Shown piece after piece: positions 13,834 to 19,765 of a DNA stretch of 19,765 bases. The translations under genes and the position numbers were made by a program. The stretch covers positions 1 to 19,765 of the forward strand of contig CAUFBM010000027.1 in the NCBI GenBank assembly GCA_959023295.1, in the 5' to 3' direction. Every line of letters starts with the position of its first letter. The first letter of the stretch is position 1. This DNA is from an uncultured Collinsella sp. (lineage in GTDB: Bacteria; Actinomycetota; Coriobacteriia; Coriobacteriales; Coriobacteriaceae). Under the pieces are notes generated by a model. It was not told the DNA's origin. It was given only the letters and a program-made list of their open reading frames with translations, and searched no databases.

Positions 13834-14532
13834 TTACTCCTCGTTTTCGGCGTCGTCAGATTTTTTAACGCTAGCACGCTTCTTCTTTTTGGAGAGATCA
13901 AGGTCAAAGCGTTTAACAAGCATTTCGCAAATCTCGCTCGAACAGGCTTTGAGATAGCTGCCCTTGCCGTTCTCGGCATCGAACTTAAGGCGCAGCGCGA
14001 GCTTCTCGGCGACCTCGGCGTCGATCTCGCCCTGGCCAAACTCGTACAGGCAACCGAGCATGTCGCGATACTCGAGATCACCGTGGTAGCACTGGATGGC
14101 CTCGTCCAGGATGGGCCAAGCCTCGCGCGAACGCTCGACACTCGTGGCGCCCCACACGCACAGCAGGCGGAAGGCGGCATAGCGCAGCGTGGAGGAAATC
14201 TCGTCGAACAGCGCGGTCTCGGCGCCCTCAAAGGCATCGCCCAGCTGCTCGGGGCAGGTGGTGGCGAGCGCCGTCAGGGCATCGAGGGCCTCCCAGCGGG
14301 TCTGAGCCTCGGGGCGGTCGAGCGCCTCGATCAGTGCGGGCACGCAGGGCACGACGCGCTGCGGATCGCGCTCGGCAAGCAGGTGCAGCACGCGAGCGGC
14401 AAACTGGCGGATACGGCGCGTGGGGCAGCCGAGCTCCTGGACCAGGCGGTCGACGGCGTTCTCATTCTCCTCTGCCAGCTGGAGCTGTGCCAGCTCCTCG
14501 TCGGTGAGCTGTTCGTCTTTATTTTCTGCCAT
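13834..14532 (-). CDS. HEAT-like repeat protein of unknown function
   Basis: The 232-residue soluble protein has repeated helical pairs, for example TRRIRQFAARVLHLLAER, VVPCVPALIEALDRPEAQTRWEALDALTALATT and STLRYAAFRLLCVWGA. This pattern fits HEAT/armadillo-type alpha-solenoids. An acidic N-terminus (EELAQLQLAEENENA) and a Lys-rich then acidic C-terminus (SKKKKRASVKKSDDAENEE) flank them. Such scaffolds usually bind proteins; no partner can be read here. The SD GAAGAGG precedes the ATG. It lies 15 bp after the small membrane-protein gene and six bp before icd, so the genes are probably cotranscribed. Its final GAG GAG codons before TAA act as the SD for icd. Confidence 0.8.
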   Translation of the reverse strand: MAENKDEQLTDEELAQLQLAEENENAVDRLVQELGCPTRRIRQFAARVLHLLAERDPQRVVPCVPALIEALDRPEAQTRWEALDALTALATTCPEQLGDAFEGAETALFDEISSTLRYAAFRLLCVWGATSVERSREAWPILDEAIQCYHGDLEYRDMLGCLYEFGQGEIDAEVAEKLALRLKFDAENGKGSYLKACSSEICEMLVKRFDLDLSKKKKRASVKKSDDAENEE

Positions 14533-14547
14533 AGTTACCTCTTCTTA

Positions 14548-14976
14548 CTATTTCTTAGCGTGCTTGCCAGCACCCTTGCTGTCATCGGTGACCGAGATGA
14601 GCTGTCGGTCGGCAGCGCCATTACGACGCGCACGGCGGCGTTCCTCGGCATCGCCCGCGTCGGCGGCGGCGCGGTGTGCCTTGTTGACGTTAAAGACCTC
14701 GTCGTGCTTGCGCCACGGACCGACGGACTCGCCAAAGCTCATCTTAAGGCCGGCGATAAAGCCGCCGAGCCAGCCGATCGGCGCAAACTGCACCAGCGGG
14801 AACAGCGAAAACACCCAGGTTAGCAGGACGACTGCCGCCGCACCTGCAAAATTGGCGATCCAGTAGTCGCGCTTGGTGATGACGCGCTTTTCGCACGCCC
14901 ACTGGCCGCACAAAAAGCCGATGTAAATCGCAAAGAGAAAGAGCGCCAGCGCGAGCACCACGAACGTCCAGCTCAT
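14548..14976 (-). CDS. Small membrane protein of unknown function
   Basis: The 142-residue protein starts at ATG 14976, eight bases after GAGGAG; the longer upstream frame overlaps the previous gene and is rejected. Two clear transmembrane segments (about 3-25 and 38-58) and a shorter hydrophobic stretch (62-78, including PIGWLGGFIAGLK) are followed by a charged cytoplasmic tail rich in Arg, Ala and Lys. I recognise no family. Its SD is formed by the last codons (GAG GAG TAG) of the upstream dehydrogenase with the His/Cys-rich tail, so the two are probably translationally coupled. This makes a functional link plausible, though the sequence does not show one. Confidence 0.8.
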   Translation of the reverse strand: MSWTFVVLALALFLFAIYIGFLCGQWACEKRVITKRDYWIANFAGAAAVVLLTWVFSLFPLVQFAPIGWLGGFIAGLKMSFGESVGPWRKHDEVFNVNKAHRAAADAGDAEERRRARRNGAADRQLISVTDDSKGAGKHAKK

Positions 14977-14981
14977 GGGCG

Positions 14982-16061
14982 CTACTCCTCGTGATGATGG
15001 CCGCAGCAGCACTCGTGGCCGTCGTCATGGCCGTGGCCGCCGCAGCACTCGTGGTCCTCGCCATGGTGGTGGCCGCAACCGCACTCGTGGTCGTCGCCGT
15101 GCTCGCCGCAACCGCAGCCTTCCTCGTGGGCACCATGCTCCTCGGGACGATACTGCGACCAGTCCAGACCGGCGGCGATGGCGTCGGCCTCCTCCTTATA
15201 GAGGACCGTGATGGCCTGGGTGCCCAGCTTGGCGCCACCGATGGCGTCGAGCATGTCGTAGAGCGTAAAGGCCACGTCGGCCCCGGGCAGCGCGAGCTCG
15301 CGATCGTCGGCGTAAGCGAGCGCCAGGCGCAGGTCCTTGATGAAGTGTTCAACCATAAAGCCGGGCTTGTAGTCGCCGTCGAGCGCCTTGGGCGCCAGGC
15401 TCTCCATGGCGCCGGACTTGCCGGTACCGCCCAGGATCATCTGGCGGGTCTTCTCCAGGTCAAGGCCGCTCAGCTCGGCAAATGCCATGGCGTCTGCCAT
15501 GCCGACCATGCAGGCGCCCAGCGACACCTGGTTGGCGAGCTTGGCAGCCTGGCCCTTGCCGGCGCCGTCGAAGCAGCAGATGTTGGCCGCAAAGGTGGCA
15601 AGGATGTCGCGGACCGGCGCGATGTCGTTCTCGGTAGCGCCCACGATAGCCGTGAGCGTACCGGCGATAGCGCCCGACTCGCCGCCGGTGACGGGGCAGT
15701 CAAACGCCATGCGGCCGGAGACCTGGGCGGCCTCGGCAATGTCGCGCGCCAGCTCGGGCGAGCTCGTGGTGAGGTCGATCAGGACCGCGCCGGGCTTAGT
15801 GCACGCGAGCAGACCGTCACCCGCCAGGTAGAGCTCCTCGACCTCGGAGGGATAACCCACCATGGTAAAGACGACGTCGGCGTTCGCCGCGGCATCTGCC
15901 GGCGTATCGGCCCAGACGGCACCGCGCTCAACGAGCGCTGCGGCCTTAGACTTGGTGCGGTTGTTGACCGTGACGGGATAGCCAGCGTCCAGAATGTGGC
16001 CGGCAATGGGGGCACCCATAATTCCGGTGCCGATAAATGCGACAGAGAGCTTGTTTGCCAT
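14982..16061 (-). CDS. Beta-hydroxyacid dehydrogenase with a His/Cys-rich C-terminal tail
   Basis: Residues 1 to about 300 form a complete 3-hydroxyisobutyrate / tartronate-semialdehyde reductase type enzyme. There is a Rossmann motif FIGTGIMGAPIA (9-20), the substrate loop DCPVTGGESGA (121-131) and the catalytic Lys174 in GKGQAAKLANQ. It reduces or oxidises a small beta-hydroxyacid with NAD(P); the substrate is not readable. Uniquely, the last 53 residues (307-359) hold 14 His and 9 Cys with many Asp/Glu, in three imperfect repeats of the type DHECGCGHHH. Such tails bind Ni, Zn or Cu in SlyD, HypB and CobW-type proteins, but members of this family are normally about 290-300 residues and lack one. 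The frame runs straight through to TAG, followed by the coupled membrane-protein gene. Confidence 0.9.
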   Translation of the reverse strand: MANKLSVAFIGTGIMGAPIAGHILDAGYPVTVNNRTKSKAAALVERGAVWADTPADAAANADVVFTMVGYPSEVEELYLAGDGLLACTKPGAVLIDLTTSSPELARDIAEAAQVSGRMAFDCPVTGGESGAIAGTLTAIVGATENDIAPVRDILATFAANICCFDGAGKGQAAKLANQVSLGACMVGMADAMAFAELSGLDLEKTRQMILGGTGKSGAMESLAPKALDGDYKPGFMVEHFIKDLRLALAYADDRELALPGADVAFTLYDMLDAIGGAKLGTQAITVLYKEEADAIAAGLDWSQYRPEEHGAHEEGCGCGEHGDDHECGCGHHHGEDHECCGGHGHDDGHECCCGHHHEE

Positions 16062-16159
16062 GAAACCTTTCCTTTTGGGTTGGGTGTTATTACCAGGTTG
16101 AATACTCGGTGCCAGCGTTTGGGCTGTGAGTCGAGGGTGATTACGGACGCAGCGCCTGC

Positions 16160-17113
16160 CTACTGGCCGCGCACCCGGCGGGCGATGCGGTCGGAAAGAG
16201 ACGCCTTGTCGGCGCGGTTCTTACCCCAAAACGCGCAGCCCACCATGCCGGGGCCCACGTGCGAGCCGATGGTGGGACCCACGGAGCCGCGAATGATCGT
16301 GACGTCGGCGCAACCCTCCTCCTTGCGGATGGCGGCTTCGAGCCAGTCGCCATCCTTTTCGGCATCGGCCGTCATGATGGCGATGGGCATGGTGCGATCG
16401 GGCACGTAGTTCTCGCGGAACGACTTGAGGATGGACTTGAGCGCCTTCTTGCGGCCGCGGTTGACGCCGATCAGCGACAGCGAGCCGGCCAGGTCGTAGG
16501 AGAGCTCGGGCTTGACGTCGAGCTTTGCCGTGAGCTGCGCCGCCGCGGGAGGAATGCGGCCACCGGCAGCCAGTGCGTCGAAGCTCTCGAGCGTAAAGTA
16601 GCCGTGCACGTAGGTCTTTGCCTCGTTTGCCCAATCGACCAGCTGCTTGGCGGTCAGTCCCGCCGAACGCTGGCGCACGGCCTCGAGCGCCAAGAGCGCA
16701 CCGGCCGCGCAGGGCAGAGCGTTGTCGACCACGTAGAGCTCAAAGTTGGGATACTCGGCGCGCACGACATCTGCCGCCTGGCACGCGGAGTTGTAGCTCG
16801 ACGACAGCGCCGAGGTAAAGCACAGGTAGACCGTGGGCGTGCCCTCTTTGGCGCACTCGGTAAAAAACTCGATATAGCGACCGAGCGACACAGCCGAGGT
16901 GGACACGCGGGCACCGGCGCGCATGCGGTCGTAGAACTCCTTAGGGCTCATGCTCGACCAGATGTCGTCTGTGCGCTCCTCGCCATCGATAATGAAAGGG
17001 AAACCCAGGATATCGACATCGAGGTTCGCGGCGACCTCGGGGCTAAAGTCGCAGCAGGTATCGACGACGATGCGGCAACGGTTCGAATGACCGGCGGATG
17101 CGGCCTTGTCCAT
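16160..17113 (-). CDS. DegV family fatty-acid-binding protein (FakB-like)
   Basis: The 317-residue protein has the DegV fold signatures. The N-terminal IVVDTCCDFSPEVA corresponds to the family's 'TDSS.DL' motif. Other family blocks are FPFIIDGEE, a conserved VSTSAVSLGRYIEFF, YLCFTSALSSSYNSA and the C-terminal GSVGPTIGSHVGPGMVGCAFWG. FakB proteins hold an acyl chain for phosphorylation by FakA, feeding exogenous fatty acids into phospholipids; DegV paralogues differ in acyl preference. The usual length is about 280-300 residues, so this is slightly long. The start is ATG 17113 behind AAGGAG rather than TTG 17116. It is followed after 98 bp by the dehydrogenase gene and preceded by the HPF terminator, so it probably has its own promoter. 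Confidence 0.9.
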   Translation of the reverse strand: MDKAASAGHSNRCRIVVDTCCDFSPEVAANLDVDILGFPFIIDGEERTDDIWSSMSPKEFYDRMRAGARVSTSAVSLGRYIEFFTECAKEGTPTVYLCFTSALSSSYNSACQAADVVRAEYPNFELYVVDNALPCAAGALLALEAVRQRSAGLTAKQLVDWANEAKTYVHGYFTLESFDALAAGGRIPPAAAQLTAKLDVKPELSYDLAGSLSLIGVNRGRKKALKSILKSFRENYVPDRTMPIAIMTADAEKDGDWLEAAIRKEEGCADVTIIRGSVGPTIGSHVGPGMVGCAFWGKNRADKASLSDRIARRVRGQ

Positions 17114-17131
17114 CAAAGCGACTCCTTACGT

Positions 17132-17163
17132 AAAAAGGCGGCCACCCGCATGGGATGGCCGCC
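17132..17163 (-). terminator. Terminator of the HPF gene
   Basis: On the minus strand GGCGGCCATCC and GGGTGGCCGCC form a strong stem around a CATGC loop, ending in TTTTT at 17132-17136. It lies 30 bp after the HPF stop. Confidence 0.9.
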
Positions 17164-17192
17164 AACCGTTAACTCATGCAAGTTAACGTATT

Positions 17193-17777
17193 TTACTCGT
17201 CAAGTGTTTCGATGCGGGGCTTGATGATGCCATATCCACCATTCTTACGGTGATACACCACATTGATGAGACCGGTCGTCGCGTTCTCGAACACGTAGAA
17301 GTCGTGGCCCAGCAAATCGGTCTGCACCAGCGCCTGCTCCTCGGTCATCGGGGTGACATCGATGACCTTCTCGCGGACGAGCAGGTCGTCGTCCTCCTCG
17401 GGCAGCAGCAGGTCGGCCAGATCCTCAACGCGCTCGACCGGCGCGACATCCGCGGCACTGGCACCACCCTGGCGGTTGTCCACGACCTTGGTCTTGAACT
17501 TGCGCAGCTGGCGGGTGACCTTATCGGCGGAGAGGTCGATGGCAGCATACATATCTGCGCCGTGCTCGGCAACGCGAATCACCGAACCGCGGGCACGAGC
17601 CGTGACCTCGACGATTGCCGGGTTGGGGTTCGAGGGGTTCTTCTCATAACGAAGCACGACGTCGACTGTCATGGGCTCGATGTCGAAAACCTTGAGCGCC
17701 TCGCCGATTTTCTCATCCACATGCGCACGCAGAGCATCGGTTACCGTCGTCTTGCGTCCAGAAACCTTGATATCCAT
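17193..17777 (-). CDS. hpf: Ribosome hibernation promoting factor, long form
   Basis: The start ATG 17777 is preceded by GGAG at six bases, giving 194 residues; the longer frame is rejected. The N-terminal S30AE domain (MDIKVSGRKTTVTDALRAHVDEKIGEAL to DMYAAIDLSADKVTRQLRKFKTK, about 1-100) binds the 30S subunit in the mRNA/tRNA channel. A linker follows. The C-terminal dimerisation domain (about 130-190: VIDVTPMTEEQALVQTDLLGHDFYVFENATTGLINVVYHRKNGGYGII) pairs 70S ribosomes into 100S particles. This two-domain layout defines long HPF, normal for bacteria other than gammaproteobacteria. It is a single-gene unit with its own terminator. Its upstream region holds a perfect hairpin at 17899-17922. 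Confidence 0.95.
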   Translation of the reverse strand: MDIKVSGRKTTVTDALRAHVDEKIGEALKVFDIEPMTVDVVLRYEKNPSNPNPAIVEVTARARGSVIRVAEHGADMYAAIDLSADKVTRQLRKFKTKVVDNRQGGASAADVAPVERVEDLADLLLPEEDDDLLVREKVIDVTPMTEEQALVQTDLLGHDFYVFENATTGLINVVYHRKNGGYGIIKPRIETLDE

Positions 17778-17898
17778 ACGTGGCTCCAATCTGCCTCGGG
17801 GACTTACTGTACTGGCTATGTACCCATTGCCGTGCATTTAATCACGCGATTTCCCAAAGACCCGAATAACGACTGCTTGATACCGCATACCGAAGTCT

Positions 17899-17922
17899 CG
17901 CACTTTTCCGTGGCAAAGTGCG
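17899..17922. other. Stem-loop upstream of hpf
   Basis: CGCACTTT (17899-17906) and AAAGTGCG (17915-17922) are perfect 8-bp arms around TCCGTGGC. No T-tract follows on either strand, so it is more likely a leader hairpin or operator of hpf than a terminator. The rest of 17778-17989 shows no gene. Confidence 0.45.
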
Positions 17923-17989
17923 CTATAGGAAGGCGTCGGCAAAGCTAGTTTTTCTCCTGGAAATCAGCTTTTACCTGCCGTTTTTACCA

Positions 17990-18029
17990 AAATAGAAAAG
18001 CCGGGCTCCCCTATTAGGGAGACCCGGCT
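17990..18029 (-). terminator. Terminator of the lipoprotein gene
   Basis: AGCCGGG...CCCGGCT with an inner TCCC/GGGA pair and a TAATA loop (17999-18029) is followed on the minus strand by TTTTCTATTTT. It lies 66 bp after the stop of the lipoprotein gene. Confidence 0.9.
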
Positions 18030-18094
18030 ATGCGTGTTGAAACCGTGAAGAAGTGCCTCGTTCAATGTATGGCAGGCGCCACCCCTACCAATAA

Positions 18095-19087
18095 CTAGCT
18101 ATTGAGCTTGTTGATGTCATCGTCGGTGATGGTGCCCTCCTGGCTAGACGACGGGCTGTCGCCGTTGTTATCAGAGGCGTCGTCATCGGAGGACTCGGTC
18201 TCGTTGGACGTGGAGTCGGATGCCTGCACATTGGCCCCCGAAACGGTCTTGGCGGTAAGGTCATAGGGCGTCTGGCCGTACCAGACGCAGTGGACCGCCT
18301 CGAGCGTGCCGTCGGCCGTGATGCCGTCGAGGGCATCGCTCACGGCACGGCACAGCTCATCGTTAGAGCTAAGGCCTGCGACGCCAAGCGTGGAGGGCGC
18401 CTCGAGCGTGCCGGCATAGGAGATCTGGCTCATCAGGCGCGCGAGGTAACCACCGGCCGTGGAATCACAGATCACGTAATCGACCTCGCCCGACTCGAGC
18501 GCCTCAAAGCACTCATTGATGTTGGAGAAGGTCTTCTGGTTGGCGGTGATGCTTTGCTTGGCAAGCGCCTCCTGCGAGGCAGAGGACATCTGGACGCCCA
18601 GGGTAGCAGTGTTGAGCGTGTCGGTTGAGACGCTCGGGGACTCTCCGTCGCTGGTCTTGCCAAACACGGCGGCGGCATCGTACAGACAGGTGCCAAGCGA
18701 GCTGATGTCGCCGCCCGCAGACTTGACGTCGCCAATAAAGATATCGGCCTTTTTGTCGCTGAGCACGGAATCGGCCGAGGACGCATCGACAAAGGCGACC
18801 TTGAGACCCATGCGGCATGCGAGGGCACGAGCGGCATCGACCGCATAGCCCGTGAGGTTTCCGTCGGCATCCTGCATGGCCTGCGGGGCGTCGGACGTAT
18901 CGAGGGCGACCGTCAGGGTTCCCGGCGTGACTAAGGCATCGTCCGATACCGTGGGGGTAACGGTCTCGCGCTCGATCTGGTCGATCGTGGGCGTCGTGAA
19001 CGTGGACAGTGGATTGAACGCACATCCACTCAGGCCCAAAACGGCAATGACCGCCGCGGTCCCAGCACCTAACCGAGCCGCGTGCAT
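18095..19087 (-). CDS. Lipoprotein with solute-binding (SBP family 3) fold
   Basis: I start at ATG 19087, where GAGGGG is seven bases upstream, giving 330 residues. The N-terminus MHAARLGAGTAAVIAVLGLSGC is a lipoprotein signal with the lipobox Cys at 22. The body resembles family 3 extracellular solute-binding proteins: GTLTVALDTSDAPQAMQDADGNLTGYAVDAARALACRMG, then a KKADIFIGDVKSAG segment and a second lobe with GVQMSSASQEAL and SGEVDYVICD. These proteins usually bind amino acids for an ABC transporter; no permease or ATPase gene is adjacent, so it may be an orphan receptor. The C-terminal 50 residues are a Ser/Asp/Asn-rich, probably disordered tail. The longest open frame begins upstream at a TTG (19279), but a signal peptide should be N-terminal. 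Confidence 0.85.
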   Translation of the reverse strand: MHAARLGAGTAAVIAVLGLSGCAFNPLSTFTTPTIDQIERETVTPTVSDDALVTPGTLTVALDTSDAPQAMQDADGNLTGYAVDAARALACRMGLKVAFVDASSADSVLSDKKADIFIGDVKSAGGDISSLGTCLYDAAAVFGKTSDGESPSVSTDTLNTATLGVQMSSASQEALAKQSITANQKTFSNINECFEALESGEVDYVICDSTAGGYLARLMSQISYAGTLEAPSTLGVAGLSSNDELCRAVSDALDGITADGTLEAVHCVWYGQTPYDLTAKTVSGANVQASDSTSNETESSDDDASDNNGDSPSSSQEGTITDDDINKLNS

Positions 19088-19765
19088 CAAGCTGCCCCTC
19101 ACCATGTCCACTACCCTGCCTTCTGTGTCGTATACAATCCGTGCGTTGCGCGGAATAACGGGTGTTCCCACCAGCTGACCTGGTATTTGACCCCACACTT
19201 GCGCACCGGGGTGTTTGCTCGGGAGGCCGTAGCCACCTTCACGACTGGCCCGCTCGTCCGCGAGGCGGTATTGCCCCAAAGAAAGTAGAACGGACGGTGC
19301 GGCTTACATCTAGGACGCGCCATGATCGCGCCGCGCGCACGCGGTCGCTTACGTGGATCCCTTTGACCGCGTCTGTCTTGGACTAGGATGGGCATTTCGT
19401 CCGTCCGCAACCACAGCCTGGCAGGAACGTAGCGCATTATAGCTAAGTTCAAGCTATAGTTTAAGGTTAGGGACGTTATTCGCATCGCGAGTACAGATTT
19501 CGCAGGTCGGAGCGGGCCACACATGCCCTGATTGAGCCCGTTACTCCCCATGGAGAGCCCCGACGCGCCCGTCTTGGGGCGCGTGGCCAAAAAATAGCAA
19601 ATATGAGTACTGTTACCAAATTAATGGCAGGAATTCTTGGCTCTGCAAGCAGTTCTCACGCTCCGTGACGTCAGATTGGTGCCAGGATATTCCACATTTG
19701 TTTAGTATCTTGGTGGCGCGCGCAGACGTGGTGTAAGAGCGTCCCGAGGTCCGTCGCTGCAAGTC
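19088..19765 (-). other. Upstream region of the lipoprotein gene, possible long leader
   Basis: No confident gene is seen. On the minus strand a reasonable promoter is TTGGTA (19614-19619), a 17-bp spacer and TATTTT (19591-19596). A GC-rich stem ACGCGCCC/GGGCGCGT (about 19562-19583) follows immediately. A second TATAAT (plus coordinates 19436-19441) overlaps a perfect inverted repeat, TATAGCT-N7-AGCTATA (19438-19458). A 70-codon ATG frame at 19111-19323 (MARPRCKPHRPFYFLWG...) ends 23 bp before the lipoprotein start but has no SD. A different frame continuous with the lipoprotein is open from 19279. These fit a structured leader of 340-500 nt. Confidence 0.35.

Noticed and set aside
13132..14823. 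563-codon plus-strand open frame, and similar long ones at 7176-8423, 14991-16409 and 16259-17224
   Set aside because: They lie opposite well-supported genes, lack ribosome binding sites and show no family features. Long antisense frames are expected in high-GC DNA.
14982..15143. The His/Cys-rich tail as a frameshift or low-complexity artefact
   Set aside because: The frame is continuous from the enzyme body to a stop whose codons form the next gene's SD, and the repeats are protein-level patterns with His, Cys and acids in register.
16080..16110. TTACCAG upstream of the dehydrogenase as another GntR operator
   Set aside because: Only a half-site is present with no inverted partner, so chance is sufficient.
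19088..19279. N-terminal extension of the lipoprotein from the TTG at 19279
   Set aside because: The lipoprotein signal should be N-terminal, and ATG 19087 has a strong SD.

Overview
The window looks like chromosome of a high-GC gut actinobacterium of the Coriobacteriia, most likely Collinsella or a close relative. This is inferred from gene content (DasR/NagR-like GntR regulator with nagA and nagE, NAD-type isocitrate dehydrogenase, long-form HPF, DegV/FakB), consistent AGGAG-type ribosome binding sites and high-GC codon use. No 16S gene is present to confirm it.

Positions 1 to about 6460 are the right part of an integrated mobile element. Its right junction is a 45-bp 3' fragment of a tRNA-Thr(CGT) gene at 6460-6504. 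A tyrosine integrase lies just inside it. The integrase is convergent with an unrecognised gene that has a possible ribbon-helix-helix N-terminus, and the two share one bidirectional terminator whose arms contain both stop codons. Divergent from that gene runs a minus-strand operon: an excisionase-like HTH protein, a DnaB-type RecA-fold ATPase, one or two small ORFs, a very acidic orphan protein and a broken Rep gene. The first 760 bp carry a cluster of AATGTCTGACA-type repeats, and 753-1505 is AT-rich with no convincing gene. The left end of the element and the expected intact tRNA-Thr lie outside the window.

Positions 6505 to 11443 form an amino-sugar locus on the minus strand: nagE (GlcNAc PTS IICB), a GntR/UTRA regulator, nagA and a YhcH/NanQ-type sugar anomerase. 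TGGT...ACCA operator-like palindromes lie upstream of both the regulator and nagE, which suggests one autoregulated GlcNAc regulon. GlcNAc would enter as GlcNAc-6-P through NagE and be deacetylated by NagA; nagB is not in this window.

Positions 11444 to 19087 hold conserved housekeeping genes, all on the minus strand: a lipoprotein with a periplasmic-binding fold, long HPF, a DegV/FakB protein, and then a tight cluster. The cluster contains a beta-hydroxyacid dehydrogenase with a striking His/Cys-rich tail, a small membrane protein, a HEAT-like protein and isocitrate dehydrogenase. A membrane-anchored SurA-N-like protein follows. Two genes in the cluster end in Glu-Glu-stop codons that also serve as the Shine-Dalgarno of the next gene. 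Positions 19088-19765 hold a possible long leader for the lipoprotein and no confident gene.

The best candidates for something new are the metal-binding tail on the dehydrogenase, the uncharacterised cargo of the integrative element (the acidic protein bracketed by matching stem-loops and the RHH-like protein), and several unexplained inverted repeats.
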